Positions 33,669-46,294 of a stretch of 64,000 bases of DNA are shown here, one piece after another. The notes under the pieces are model-generated. The model ran no database searches. It was not told the origin of the DNA and saw nothing but the letters and a program-made list of their open reading frames with translations. The position numbers and the translations under genes were made by a program. The DNA comes from Lasiodiplodia sp. COLG20 (lineage: Eukaryota > Ascomycota > Dothideomycetes > Botryosphaeriales > Botryosphaeriaceae), in NCBI GenBank assembly GCA_009801085.1, contig VNWV01000002.1, forward strand, positions 2,914,001 through 2,978,000. Reading direction: 5' to 3'. Positions within the stretch are counted from its first letter, which is position 1. Every line of letters starts with the position of its first letter.

Positions 33669-34988
33669 GGCGATGCTGTGCGGGCCGCTGGCGGGTCGCT
33701 TTCGCGGGCACGCTCGCCAGATGGCGGGGGATCGGTAGTGAATGGAAATAGAAACATGAGAACGTGGGCAGCGGGTGCCTATAAGGAGAAAGGAGTGTTC
33801 CCAGTTTCGAGATTCCATGGGGGTGGGTGGCAGGTTTACGCGGGCAGGCAACGTGTGGACCGTAAGACAACGCCGCGTTTGGGACTCGGCAGATACAATA
33901 CAGCCGCCTCATATCGCCGCAGGCGCTCTGATTGGAGAGCAGCGCGGACAAAAGACATTCTGTCGTTCTGTGCACGGCACCGTTTCGGGTGGCTGCCGCG
34001 TCTTTGATAGGCGAGGCGAGACAGAGCAAGTCCAGACGGACGCCTTCGGCTGCCAGCGGCGCGTCCCCCTCGTTCTGCAGCCAGCTCGTCAGCGACCGGT
34101 AGCGACAGGTGACGACAGGTGACGACAGGCGGCGGCGGCGAAAAGCTGGGGCAGGACACCGGTACCTCGACGCAGACGACGGTGCGACGGCAGGGCGTTC
34201 GGGCGATGCGGAGTCAGGTCGAGTCGACAGGCGACCCACCCAATCTGCGATGCGCCGATGCGGCCGGGACCGTTGTAGTCGCCGGCTCGTCTTCGTCGCG
34301 CGCATGGGGCTGCCAGCGCTGCCGCCGCCCGGTGCCGGCAAAGGCTGATGAAGAGCTGTCGCAGCGCACCGACCGCCGGCCAGCTGTGCGGCGCGCCCAA
34401 TCAGGGCGCGGGCTGCAGGCGTGCGCAGCAGACCGCATGTGCGGCTGAACTCGCTGGAGCGGCTGCTGCAGCGCTGGCCGCGGGGTAGCAGGCTCCGCGT
34501 GGCCGGGGAGGCGGCGGGCGCTGTTGCTGCTGGGGCTGCGAGGTCGTGAAGCTTGTCGCGCCATAGCTCCCAGCTCCAGCTTCAGCAGCTCCGGGCAGCT
34601 CCAGCTCCAGCTCAAGCTCGCTCGGAGGGCCTGGCGGACGTGCATCGCAGCGAGTTCGGGTCCGGGCTGGGGCTGCAAGTGCTTTAGTCTGTTCGCCCGA
34701 GCCATGAAGACCAGATTTTTTTTCATGGCTCCGCGCGCCAGCCAATCACCGCCGCACCGAAGGGCCTGAGCAGCTCAGAGCTTTGCAGCCCGTCGCATCG
34801 GCAAAAGGATGGAGCAGACATCCCCGCACACGCTGAAAAGCCCCTCCGCAGCCTGCCTCGACAGCTCCCAGAGCTCTGTCTGCCAGCTTCCGCCCGCCTT
34901 CACTGCGCCCAGCTGCGCGATTGACCACCACAGCTGCTGCCCAAGCTCCCCAATTCCCGCCCGCCCACCTCGGCCTGCATGCGCTGTC
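33669..34988. other. Divergent intergenic region
   Basis: 1.3 kb between the metallo-beta-lactamase-fold gene (-) and the zinc protein (+). GC-rich, with a short tandem repeat at 34103-34130 and no gene that I can support. The frame of the next gene stays open upstream to 34809. Confidence 0.5.
34103..34130. repeat. Short tandem repeat, GCGACAGGT/GACGACAGG units
   Basis: Three near-identical 9-10-bp units containing GACAGGTGAC follow one another, then a CGG-rich run. A minor non-coding repeat. Confidence 0.6.
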
Positions 34989-36574
34989 ATGCCACCCCCT
35001 CGCAACCTCACCAACTCCTTCTCCGTCTCCGACAGCACCAACGAGGTTGTCTGTCCGCTGCGCAACCAGGATGGCTCCAGCTGTCGCAAGCGCTGCATCG
35101 GCGTGAGTCTCCCGCAGCTCCCTTCGCCCGCCGCTCAAAGTAACATGGCTCGCCGCCCTGCAGGAGAAGCGCTACCGCTCTATGCAGGAGCACATCCGCC
35201 GCGCGCATCCTGAGCACTACATCTCGAAGCTGCCTGCCACTGAGGAGAGCTTTGCGCTGATGGTCAACACCCCGCCGCACGAGCGCCCTCCTCCGCCGCC
35301 GCCGCCGAACCAAGGCCCTCCCCCACACTCTGTTGGTGCGTTTGCCGCCCACGACAGGCACGCTTGGGCTCCGAGTCTGACGGCTCCAGGCTATGCGCAC
35401 GAAGCCACCGCCTACTACCACGATGACTCCACTCCGAGGTCGTCCGACGAGATGCGCCGAGGCTCGCTGCTGCCCGCCGCCAGCGCTGCTGCTGCCCTCG
35501 CCCAGCTGCACAATCACCGGCCTGAATACGACTGGGACTCGGAGCAGGTAGGCCTCAAACAACACCGTTCTCTCCAGACGTGTCTCCGCCCCCTGCGCTA
35601 GCAGCGGAACAATGAGCGAACGGCCAGCCACCGCAGCACTTCGAGACTGCCTTCCTAATACTGACCTTGATTCCCAGGACGTCGTATCAGATCCCGAGTC
35701 CAAAAATAGGCAGAAAGCTCGCTTTGCTGTTGACCCGCAGCTGATGGCCGAGGGCGACTTCTCCTATGCCACCACTTCGACCCCACGCGAGCTGTTGCCC
35801 TCTTCCCTGGCCCGCTCGCCGCCCGGGCGTTCTTCCACTCTGCCTCCCGTTCCCCGCCCGAACAAATCGCGGCCGCGCAAGAGCTCCATCACCCAGAATG
35901 CGCGCCGGCCGAGGCATGAAAGAAACAGGTCCAAGGAGCTCCAGAGGCGCATGAGCCATGACAGAAAGGCCTTCTCGGTCGAGCCCCCGAGCACAGGAAC
36001 TAACGTGTACGGAAAGCGGTGGGAGGACCTGATTGATGCAGCAGCTTCGGCCACAGAGGAGGACAGCCGGGATTTGACTCCTGTAAGTGCATGACTCTGA
36101 CCGCCACTGATTTGCTTGGCCTGCACTGCTCACTGCAAATAGATCCCTCAATCCCCACATCACTTGAACCGAGCTTCGCTTCCGCCCTATGTCACGTCTC
36201 AGTTCCATTCTTACCATGCTTCGCCACTCCAAAACACCCTGACGCCGCCACCACCGGACCAGCCCGGCATGGAGCCTTTCCCTTCTGTTGAGTCTTCTAT
36301 CGAGTCGAACCAGTCCGGCCACAATTTCCACATCTCCTCCCAAGGTCTTTCGGACTCGTCGCCCACTTACGGTCAGCACGTGCATATTTACTGCGCCGCA
36401 TGTCGACGGCTGTCCCTCCTCCGCGCGAGTTATGCTTGTACCGAATGCATTTGCGGACTTTGCCAAGATTGTGTCGATGTCCTGTCTAGCGAGCAGAATC
36501 GCGGCCGCGGTCGCTGTCCAAAGTGCGGTACGATTGGTGGGAAGTTCAAGCCATTCCAGCTGGACATTAGGTGA
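34989..36574 (+). CDS. Conserved-looking protein with N-terminal C2H2-like and C-terminal RING-like zinc sites
   Basis: Four exons, 34989-35102, 35164-35547, 35678-36082, 36143-36574, all joined in phase 0; 444 residues. Residues ~20-60 hold CPLRNQDGSSC followed by MQEHIRRAHPEHY, a C-x7-C...H-x4-H finger-like unit split by the first intron. The middle is disordered: polyproline (PPPPPPPNQGPPP), Ser/Pro-rich, and a basic block. The last ~65 residues contain CAAC, CTECICGLCQDC and CPKC, enough Cys for two zinc ions in a RING- or zinc-ribbon-like arrangement. I do not recognise a characterised homologue. DNA binding or E3 activity are both possible but unproven. The reading frame is open back to an ATG at 34809; 34989 gives the more natural start. 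Confidence 0.75.
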
Positions 36575-37150
36575 GCTCTCGTTCTCCATATGGTAGGTCT
36601 ACTTGACTGCCGCTTTGATTGTTTTCTCCTGTCCCTTATGATACACTTCGCGGAATCCGGTGATTTTTCTTTTATGGCCCACGGGCCGGCATGGGTATAC
36701 CCTAGAGTCTGGAGCGGTAAAATGTCTGGAAAGGCGTTCGTTGACTTTCGTGGGGGATTTAATTGCTTCATGCATGGGAAGTCCTTTTCCTTTTTGCTTT
36801 GATTCTTTAGCATAGATCGGTGGGCATTGTTGGCGTCATGGTTTGAAACCTTCTTTAAGTGGCATAGACCGGGGTTTGCTGTGTGCGGCTAGCAGAGCGC
36901 ATACGCCTTTCATTCAAGCAAAGGGGTACATCAGCAGTAGCAATGCGCGCACAGTTCTTCTGCGTTCAGAAAATATCAGTCGTTCCAGATTGGTCTTTGA
37001 TTCGTCCTTGCAGTTAGAAAAAAAAGGGGGAGAATGGCAATGAGAAGAGCTCGTTCCTCGCGCTTCTTTCCAACGAATCTTTCTTGATATAGATTCTGGC
37101 ATGTGCTCGCACACATTGTCCGACCCTTATACATGGTACCGTGTAATCTT
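36575..37150. other. Convergent intergenic region
   Basis: 576 bp between the 3' ends of the zinc-protein gene (+) and the GRASP gene (-), probably both 3' UTRs; nothing else seen. Confidence 0.6.
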
Positions 37151-38538
37151 CTATCCTGATGCTTCCTCCACTGCTGGAGGAGGGCTGGTAGCAGCCGAGG
37201 CCGGACCGTCCCTCGGGGGACCTCCCATCGGCAGGCCTCCTTTTGGCGGACCTCCCGCTTTCGGAGGCGGCGGCACGCTTCCACGTCCGCCTCCTCCGCC
37301 CCCGTAGTCCAATTCCTTACTCTTCTCTTCACCTTCCTTGAAGTAGTCGTCGATGCCTCCAGCCGCCACGGCATGATGCGCGCGGGCCTTGCGCGTCCGG
37401 CCGCCGTGCGTCGCCGCCACCGCTGCTTGCTGACCAGGACCGGGAGACGCACTGCTCTTGGGTGGCGGCGGGGTGTGCATGTTTGCGGGCACGAAGAAGG
37501 AGGACGGGGACGCTGATGAGGGCGGGGGTGGCATGCCGCTGCCCGCACCCGCCCCAATGAATGCAGGAGCGGTGGAATCGGCGCCAGTGGGAGCGTTGGT
37601 CGTGTAGGCCGTGTCGAAGAGGGTCTCGCCCGGACCGGAGGGCGGTTCCTCCAGCGGAGCGGGCAGCCGGTGCAGCGCGCCGAAGCCGAGGACGCAGCCG
37701 AGAAGGCCTTGGCCGCCCCAGTTGCGGGAGGGGGTGATGGTGATGGGGCGGGTGACGTTGTACTCGTGGTTGTAAACGAACAGGCGAAGAGGGCGGTTGA
37801 TGTACTAGTGGATGACTGGTTAATGGTTTTGAGGACTAAGTAGAAGAGGGGTTGGTTGTTGGGATAGCTAGCTGTGAGAAAAAAATTCCAGCGATTACGG
37901 CCGCAGATAGTAATAGGTCTAGCAGCTCGTAGGAGAAAACTCAAAGGGTACATGGAACCACTGGTCGGGAAGAAGTGAACGGAACTCGTGACTTACGTCC
38001 TCAACCAACTCTCCGAGCCCCGACTCGCCCCTCACGAGGCCTTCAGGGCTACCGATGACATAATCGCCGTAGGGCAAAAGACCAGCGAGGTCGGCCGGGG
38101 AGTTGGGCTGCACATCAAGAATGTGCCACACGTCTTCGGTGCTCGACAGTGGACTCCACTGCAAGGAAATTCCGAGTGTCGGGTTCTCGGCGGGAATAGG
38201 GACGAAGAGTTCGCGGATGCGTTGGCCTTTTGCGCTCCACACGCCCAAGCTGATGGTGTGGCCAGCGCAGTTGCGGACTTCGGTTGCGAAGAGCGTCGGG
38301 TCGGGATTGTCCTGGGCAGGACGGTCAGTCAGGCAAGCGGGTGAGGCGCAGGCGGGGTGTATACTATTGTGCGGCCGTTAACGCCGATGATGAAGTCGAA
38401 CCAGGGCTCTATGGACAGCTCCTGGTTGGTGTTGCGCAGGATCTGGAAGCCATAGGCGCCTTTGGTGCCCTGGTCGCGGTCTTGGGGCTCGGCATCGAGG
38501 CGCGAGATGAAGCGGTTTAGGGCTCCGAACATGCTCAT
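37151..38538 (-). CDS. GRH1: Golgi reassembly stacking protein (GRASP/Grh1 family)
   Basis: Peripheral protein of the early secretory pathway that tethers membranes and supports COPII transport and unconventional secretion. Three exons, complement: 38538-38365, 38311-37997, 37804-37151, all phase 0; 380 residues. Two PDZ-like GRASP domains fill residues 1 to ~200: FGALNRFISRLD, GAYGFQILRN, PWFDFIIGVNG, LGISLQWSPL, WHILDVQPNSPADLAGLLPY and DYVIGSPEGL. The second domain continues after the last intron with NRPLRLFVYNHEYNVTRPI and NWGGQGLLGC. The C-terminal half is a disordered Pro/Gly-rich tail ending in GGPPKGGLPMGGPPRDGP. Position 2 is Ser, so no N-myristoylation site is present. ATG at 38532 is an alternative start. 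Divergent from TGS1 (202 bp). Confidence 0.93.
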
Positions 38539-38740
38539 GGCTGCTTGCGATTGGGTTGGTCGTGTGGGCAGCGGGCTCCACGTGCAAGAGATCTGTCGTC
38601 GTGTTCTGATCCAGCCCGAAAAGTGGCCATAGCTTCGAAGCATCGCTGGGCCCCGGCTCGCCGCTGCCTCGCATCACTTAATTCTGCACGCAGCCCGGAG
38701 CCTCAACTTCGCCACTCTGCCACGCCTCGGAGCCTGCATC
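38539..38740. promoter_or_regulatory. Divergent promoter of GRASP and TGS1
   Basis: 202 bp between the two start codons, so the core promoters must overlap or abut. No TATA box seen. Confidence 0.55.
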
Positions 38741-39796
38741 ATGTCAGGTGTTGGTGCCTTTCTGAAGGCGTTCGACTTGCAGACCCCCGAACAGCGCGCT
38801 GCCGCTGCATCGGCTGCCGAGATCCATCAGGCGGCGACAAGCAGCAGCACATTGTCGAGTCGCCAAGACACGCAGACTTTAGACGCCGAAAAGCAGAAAA
38901 TACACCACTACGATGAATTCGACCAGGTGCCTGGAAATATCCAAAAGTGAGCCTTGTGCAGGACCATTCCAGATCCGTGCTCATCGGTTTGCAGGTATTG
39001 GGACCAGCGCTACGACATCTGGTATAAGTACGACGAAGGCGTCTGGATGACCGATGATGCATGGTTCGGCGTCACACCCGAGCCGGTTGCATGGTAAGAG
39101 AGCCGCCGTGTCAGACTGACCAAAGTAACTAAATGGCTGTTGCAGTAGAATCGCCGAGCAGGTCGCAAGTGCTGCTCCGGCCAGCAAGACCGCCATCATT
39201 GATGCTTTCGCCGGTGCTGGTGGCAATGCCATCGCCTTTGCCAGGAGTGGCCGTTGGGAGAGAATATTCGCCTTCGAGAAAGACCCGGATGTTCTTAAAT
39301 GTGCCAAGCACAACGCTGAGGTGTACGGCGTCGCTAACAAGATCTGGTGGGTCGAGGGTGACTGCTTCGAGATTATGAAGAAACGCTTTCCCTCCTTTGA
39401 CGAGAGCATAGTGGTCTTTGCAAGCCCTCCGTGGGGTGGTAAGTGATGTGGAAGCGAGCCGAGCGTGCCCAGATTCTCATTGCTGAATTCATATCCAGGT
39501 CCGACATACCGGGGAGACAATGTCTTCAGTCTCAAGACTATGCAACCTTACAACCTGAATAAGTTGTATAAGAGCTTCACAAAGGTCGCCAAGGAGGTTG
39601 TTCTATATCTCCCGCGTACCTCTGACTTGAACCAGCTTGCAAAGTATGTGCCAGAGGGCCAGAAAATTCAGGTCGCACACTATTGCGTGTGGGGCGCCAG
39701 CAAGGTAAGGGACTCCCTTGAGCTTGAAATTGTGGTCTAAAGCTTTGATAATAGGCCCTCTGCGCGTTCTACGGCGATTTCAGTGTGCTTTCCTAG
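38741..39796 (+). CDS. TGS1: Trimethylguanosine synthase (Tgs1)
   Basis: SAM-dependent methyltransferase that turns the m7G cap of snRNAs and snoRNAs into 2,2,7-trimethylguanosine. Five exons, 38741-38946, 38995-39093, 39146-39438, 39499-39704, 39755-39796; 281 residues, close to fungal members. Seen: KYWDQRYDIWYKYDEGVWMT before the catalytic domain; SAM motif I in AIIDAFAGAGGNAIAFA; the acidic residue of motif II in IFAFEKDPD; and the catalytic SPPWGGPTYRG, split by intron 3, whose Trp stacks on the guanine. The final 13-residue exon supplies ALCAFYGDF, the family's closing strand. All phases match. Confidence 0.93.
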
Positions 39797-40636
39797 AGGC
39801 GCACCAATCAGAATAGCGCATGTCGATGCGCCAAACTGCTGCCGTTTAGCAGCACCTAAAAGGGCGCTCTCAATTATTGATACCCGTAATACACGGTTGC
39901 TCATCGCCCGGCCGAGAACCGAGTGAGGTGGTGATTGGAGCAGTCTCAGCGAGAAACATCGTGGATACTGAGATCGTGATGAAGATCACTGCAAGCAAAA
40001 GTGGATAATTCTCCTTTAGTATTGATGCATGAATGGTATACCAGATAGGCAGGTGCTTTAGCATAGGAGCATGCGAACAGCGATACTATAGTAACCATCT
40101 GACCCTCACTGAAATGCCCTGTAAGCTCACCGAAATGATCCATCCCTTCGAGTTTGACAGTATCGAGGCTTTATGTTTGAGGTCTTTGATCAGGTCACGT
40201 GCATGACGCGAGGTGTTAAAATTGGCAGAGTGGTGACGGAGGGGCGCGGGACGAGCGTTGGTGTTTCTTGGCGTGGCTGCAGCATCACGCACGGACCACG
40301 AGCTCGCGTCTTGCCGCTCCTCACCTCTGTCCATCGTCACGCTTCTGCCCGCGTCCGCCGTTGCGCCTGCGCTTGCTTGCTTCTCTGCAACGTAAGCGCA
40401 CGAACCGCGGCAGCCTAACCTTACCCCATCCAGGAACTGCTTCCAGACCCGCAACCTTTGGCCGCCGACGAGCCCCCAACCACGCATTTGCCCGCGACAC
40501 CTCCGATGCTGGCGCGCTCCCCGGGCGACTTCTTCCGCTAGGATCGAGCCACGCTCACCTCTGCATCCTTGCGCATCCTAACCGTTACCTGCGCTGCCTC
40601 AATCCCGACGGTCCCTGCCTAGTAGTGCGATCCAAA
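39797..40636. other. Intergenic region and TAF1 leader
   Basis: 840 bp. The right part is open in the TAF1 frame from 40268, but the sequence looks like leader. A possible 42-nt leader intron at 40392-40433 (GTAAGC ... CCTAACC ... CCAG) is visible. Confidence 0.45.
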
Positions 40637-43600
40637 ATGCCGCACGCCGTCGACCAGACCGAGGAGAACGATGATATACTCATCGCCCAGCTTCTCAACG
40701 CCGATCCGACACAGAACCGCTTTGAAGGCCTCCTCAGCGAGCGGATAGACAGCGGACCAAAGGCGGACGATGCCATCGACTACGAGGACATTAGCGACAA
40801 TGACCTCGCCGACGAGGAGGAACCGAGCAGAGAGAACGGCGCTCATGATGACGCTGCTGGTGCAGATGATGATTTGATGGAGGGGCTCTTTGACGATGCT
40901 CCCCAAGCCCAGGATGCCGATGCTGAGAATGATGGGTTCGACGATCTGTTCGGCGATGCGCCGTCATCGCCGCAGCCTGAGCATGACCAGGATATGAACG
41001 ACGGCCAGGCCGATATCGTCCCGGGCGGTGGTGCCGTCTCGAGCTCAGCACCAAAACATTTGGAGTCACCCCCTTCGACGCAAATCCCAAAGGTTGAAAG
41101 TCCTGAGAGCATGCGGGAACTTGCTAGCTTCGAGGAGATCATGGAAGAAGATGTCATGGAGGATGAAGACGAGGATCCCGAGATCAGGGAGCAAAGGGAG
41201 CTCTTCGCACAGGCACAATCACGCCTTCGCAATGGCCAGGCCGTGTCAGACTTACCGCCCGCTCCCCAGACGGATGCCGATGTTTTCCAAGCCATCTGGC
41301 ACAACTACGAACCTGGCGCAATTCTCCGGTTCGGAGAAATTCTTCCTCACCGTCGCGCGTATTACGTTCCCAAGACTCCTCTTAAGCCACCGAAGGCGAT
41401 AGCTCCGAGCAAGGTCAGCTTGGAATTGCAGCAAGACCACGAGAAAACCTTCAAACTTCCTCCTACTGCAGCTCCTGCACGGAATGCTCGTCAGGCCGAG
41501 GTGGACCAGAAAGGCGTCATTACCATCACTGAAGCAGACACTGGTGAGAAGAGCGATGATGAGGATGATATCAGGCTCGATGATTTTGACGAGAACGAAA
41601 AGATTGGCGGTGTAACCTGGCAAGATTTGCAAATGCTGTGTGAGGATTGGGACGTTCGCACCCCGGATAGTCTATCCGATGCTGGAGATGTCCAGGAGCG
41701 GGATAATGCTGATGACATGTCGTTCATTGGCGACTGGGATCACGATGAGCGCGTTCGTCCCACTAAGAGACGTAGAACTGACGGCATCAACGGCAGCCTT
41801 CCGATCTTCCAGGACAGTTTTCCTAATCTCGAAGAGCCTGAGACTGCTACTGCTAAGCTGGCGAGAAAGGTTGCCATCAATCTGAATGATCCGGAGCTGC
41901 TCATTGACATCCAACAACCGGATTCCACTCGCAAGAAGTTCCGAACCCATGACTTCCGCCGCGATGTTAGTGGAAGCCTCACGAAATCTCTGTTTCAGAA
42001 GTTCAATATTTCCAACGATGAAAGCTACGATATTCTCAAACACAACAATCGCGAAAAAGTCCGTAATATCACGAATCTCAACTCGCTTGAACACAGTTTG
42101 CCAGCGGTTAAGCTACAATATCCATTCTACAAGCTCACGCTCGGTCCTCGCGAGACGCGGTCATTTCATCGACCTTCTTTCACTGTTTCTCATCCTGGCC
42201 ACGTCATCAGATTCGACAAGCCTAGGTTTAAGAAAAGGAAGCAGTTCAAAGGCCAGGATCCTAAAACCGTGTACGCTTCCTCCGAAGACCTGTCGATGGC
42301 TGACAATTCCAACGTGCTCCTGCTCGAGTACTCTGAGGAATATCCTACGGTTTTGTCCAATTTCGGCATGTGTAACCGCCTGATCAACTACTATCGCCGC
42401 AAAGATAAAGACGATACGTATCGGCCGCGGCTTGACATCGGAGAGCCTGTGGTCCTCACCCCCAATGATCAGAGTCCCTTTGCAATCTTTGGTGAAGTTC
42501 GCCAGGGCGAGACGGTGCCAACCCTTCACAATGGCATGTTCCGCGCACCCGTCTTTCAGCACGAGACGAGACCGACCGATTTCCTTGTCGTTCGAAGCCA
42601 CACCGGTACTCATGGGACAAAGTGGTATCTTCGGAACGTCGAGAACCTGTTCGTGGTTGGACAACAGTTTCCATCGCAGCAAGTTCCGGGCATTCATTCA
42701 CGAAAGGTCACCGACATCAGCAAGCGGCGCCTTAAGATGTTGTCGTACCGCATCTTCACGAAGAGTCTCGATCAGAAGAAGAACCCCAACGTGAAGCTGA
42801 GCAATAGCTATATACAGAAGCACCTTCCAGGAAGCGATATCGCGCAGAATCGAGGCAAGATGCGAGAGTTCATGCAGTACGACAAGGAGAGCTCGTCGTG
42901 GAAGCCTATGCCTGGCGAAACTGTCCCGGATGAGAACCAGATGCGCGGGTGGATTTCGCCTGAGGACCTCTGCTTGGTTGACGCTATGCAAGTTGGTGTG
43001 CGCCAGCTCCAAGATGCTGGTTTCGCAGCAGACGACGCAAACCCTGAAGATGACGAAACAAACGAGGCACAGCAGTTGGCACCATGGAACACCACCCGCA
43101 ATTTCCTCGAAGCAAGCTCGCGTAGAGCCATGTTGGAGTTGCACGGTGTCGGTGATCCCACCGGCCGTGGAGAGGGTATTAGCATGATCAAGACATCGAT
43201 GAAGGGTGGCTTTAAGCCACAGGGCGAAAGCGCGAAGGACAAGATGGACGCTAAAGCATTGAAGGAGCTCGGTGGCCACAGCTACAACGTTCGAAAGCAA
43301 GAGCAGGATTACAACGCCGCCATCGAGAAGATATGGGAGGCTCAGAAGGCAAGCCTGTCCTCTACAATTGAGCACTCAGACTTCGAAGATCCAGATGATG
43401 CCGAGGCCGAAACGGTGGAACAAGACACGTCCTTTAGCCGCGGTAGGACTCCGCAGTCGCAGTACGGCACACCTGCGGCCTTCAACCGCCGTGATGACGA
43501 GACCACGAGTCAATTCACGAGTCTCAGTACCGCAAGTCAGTCAAAGAACAAGGTCCTGAGGATTGTTCGCAGGGTCCCGAACAAATATGGCAAGATCGAA

Positions 43601-44380
43601 GAGCAGGAGGAAATCATCAGGGATCCGAATGTTGCCAAGGCATACGTCAAGTTCAAGAAGCAACAAGAGATCAACGCCATGAAGTTGGAGCAGCTGAAAC
43701 CTACTGGTGATGAAGAGGTTGACGCCCGTCAACGCAAAAGGCAAATAGCCCTTATCAACTTTCACTCTAGACATGAATATGCTGACGAGTACAATAGACT
43801 CATGGACGAACTTAGTCGTCTCGAACGCAACAAAGAGCGTCGCCAGGTTCGCGAGAAGCAGAAGGCAAATATGCGGAACGGTGGCGACGGTGACTCGAAA
43901 GGTACGACTCGCAAATGCGCAAACTGCAACCGCGCCGGTCACATCAAGACGAACAAGAAGTAAGTTGTTTCCCCTCTTGCCCAATGAGCCACGTGCCCTT
44001 CTTAAATCCCCCACAAGACAAGGCCATGCACGGGGGAGAGTCAAAGTGATTGCAAGAAGAATGCTTCAACCCCCGCACGCAGTTGCCTCATTGCAGGATT
44101 GGCGGACATGTTCCGTAGGCTGAGGCTGGCGGTGAAGAACAGTGTGTGCTGACATGTAATTAGAATGTGCCCGATGCTTAATGGTATCGCGTCTACGGTT
44201 GAAGAGTTGGAGAAGTTGGAGAAGATCAGCCCCGGATGCACACAGCCACCGTTCAATAAGCAAAAGATTGCGACTGCACAGCAGGCACAGCAGGCATCGG
44301 CTACGCAGGCACCAACGCCACAGCAGACCTTCCCCGACCTTTACACACCTGCCTCGATCGATGGTCAAGGACCAACCTAA
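40637..44380 (+). CDS. TAF1: TFIID subunit TAF1
   Basis: Largest subunit of the general transcription factor TFIID. Two exons, 40637-43959 and 44164-44380 (GTAAGT donor, ATTAG acceptor; AA|A makes Lys); 1,179 residues. The N-terminus (EENDDILIAQLLNADPTQNR) and the following acidic tract fit the TBP-binding TAND region. The central TAF1-specific domain includes WHNYEPGAILRFGEILPHRR, LLEYSEEYPTVLSNFGMCNR and WISPEDLCLVDAMQVGV. It continues with TRNFLEASSRRAMLELHGVGDPTGRGEG. A zinc knuckle, CANCNRAGHIKTNK, is completed by Cys after the intron (KMCPML). No bromodomain is present, as usual in fungi. ATG 40637 was chosen because it opens the conserved region; upstream in-frame Met codons exist. Confidence 0.93.
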
Positions 44381-46294
44381 AAAAAAAAACTGGATTATCG
44401 TTAATGTCACCGGAGTATTTCTTTGATTCTTTGATATCGCTCACAACTATATGCTTTCACGGGAACGGGTTTGGGTCAGATGGGCATTCATTCGGCGCAC
44501 ATGGGCTCCCCGGCTTTTTTTTGGGGGTAAGTTAGGGCACAGGAATACGATCGCAAAAGTAGAGTATGGGCATGATCCACAGCATTGCGGGGACGGTAAC
44601 TCTGGGCTCGAGGTTGAGCAAATCAGTCTTGTCGGTCGCCAGCGAAGGCTGCTGTTTGTTCTGATGGGGACCGTGGACTCATTGCTCCCTCCAAAATGTC
44701 TTCGCAATGGACAAAGTTAAAAAATAATTCGATCGGGAAGCATCAGCGGCTGAGGCTGATCAACACAGTCAAGTAGGAGTAGCGTTGGGTGAATGAAAGC
44801 AATCAAAAAGAGGAGCAATACGTTCATCACTTTGCCACCTCATCAGCGCGTAAACGCCGGCGGTCATGCATTCTCATCATTCCAAGGTACCAGAGATGCA
44901 AGCTCTGATAGGCCCACAGTCGAGCTGTGCAGCTGACGTGTCCACGAAATGGCCGGAGAGTAATTTGGGTAGCACAACATGGCAACGTGCGCGATCGACG
45001 TGAGAGACACAGCGACGTTGAGACAAAGTGTGTCATAGCAAGCCGGCAAGCGCTTGGTGAGTTCCAAAAGGGCGCGAGGTGCTGTGTGCGCGTGTGGTTC
45101 GGCAGGCGGGCGCCGAGTGTGGGTTTGGAAGAGGCGGGTTGCCCGACCTCTCGGCTTGCCGAAGACGCCACCCATCAGGCGCGTGCACGTCAGCACAATT
45201 GGCCGATGGAGAATCTCGGGTTTACCGTGGGGCTAGGAGATGGGAGAATAGGAGAAGATTGATGGTGGGGAAGCGTAAAAGGGGGCCAAAGAGGAAGGAC
45301 GAATGACGGGGGTGGGGGGCACGGGAAGGAGATGGTAGGAGCTAAGTTTCCTTCTTGCGGGATTTCTTGGTCACGAGGCGAGGTGAGCGAGAGGCAGCGC
45401 GCGCGCACCTCCCTTATCATATGGCCTTTCTGGGCGGCCCTGTCTAGCGCCGTTTTCTTGGTACGCCCAGACGGGCAGCTGATGAAAGCTGGTGGGAGGA
45501 AACCGAGACGAAGCGAGCGAGTGGGAGCGGAGGATCCAGTGTGCCTGGCGGGCGGCGACAAAGGGCAGTGTGAGACACGCGATGGAGATCCGCGGCAGCG
45601 TTGTTGTCGATTGCCGAATCGGGAGCGTTGGATATGGCCACGGCGCTTGCGGTCAGTGTGCGTGTGAGAGCGTGGGCGTGCGCGTGGGCGGGTTTGGGGG
45701 AGGGTGCTGGTACGGCGGGCGACAGAAGCTACCAGCGCCGGCACCTCACCCACGCCCAGCACCCGCGCCGCCGGGGACAGAAAAAGGACGGGAGAAGGAG
45801 AGGGTGCGAGAAGAGGCGGAGCGGGTGCGTCAGGATGCGGGAGAGCGTCAGGAGGAACGTGGAGGGCAGGCATGAGGTAAGGTAAAGATACAGGCAGGCG
45901 GCAAAGCATACGCGACGCAGCCAATCGAAGGAGCGAGACGGGAAGGCGGGCAGCTGTAACAGGCGTGGAGACGGCTCAGACTGGCCAGCGGACAGCGGGC
46001 CAGAAGAAACGCGATGATCGAAGGTTGTTGATGCGATAGGAAAGGGTTTAGCGTCGTCGAGTCTGAACTGTTGTTGCGAGTGATCTGGAGCACGCCAAGC
46101 CGCGTCTCAGCGCCTTAAGTAGGACTCAGCTCCCCTCCCCGCGCGCGAGACGTGCTCCGGCAGCTCACTTGTCTCCCCATCGCAACGCCCTCTTCGCCCG
46201 CACCCCGCCAAATAGCCCGCTCTTGCAGCCCGTCGTTGAACAGCTCCGCTCTCGCACTACTCAGCGCACCCCATTACCCCCAGTCGCCGCCGCC
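44381..46294. other. 1.9-kb intergenic region upstream of histone H1
   Basis: No supported gene. A minus-strand open frame around 45190-45924 is Pro/Ser-rich without a domain. The last ~150 bp are C-rich, as in strong fungal leaders, and should carry the H1 promoter and 5' UTR. Confidence 0.55.

Noticed and set aside
33265..34341. 358-codon minus-strand open frame overlapping the metallo-beta-lactamase gene start
   Set aside because: Arg/Pro/Ser-rich, no domain, and out of frame with a well-supported gene.
35687..36589. 300-codon open frame antisense to the zinc-protein gene
   Set aside because: Shadow of exons 3-4, which are supported by phase-0 splice sites and conserved-looking Cys spacing.
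45190..45924. 244-codon minus-strand open frame in the H1 upstream region
   Set aside because: Pro/Ser/Arg-rich with no domain or splice partners.
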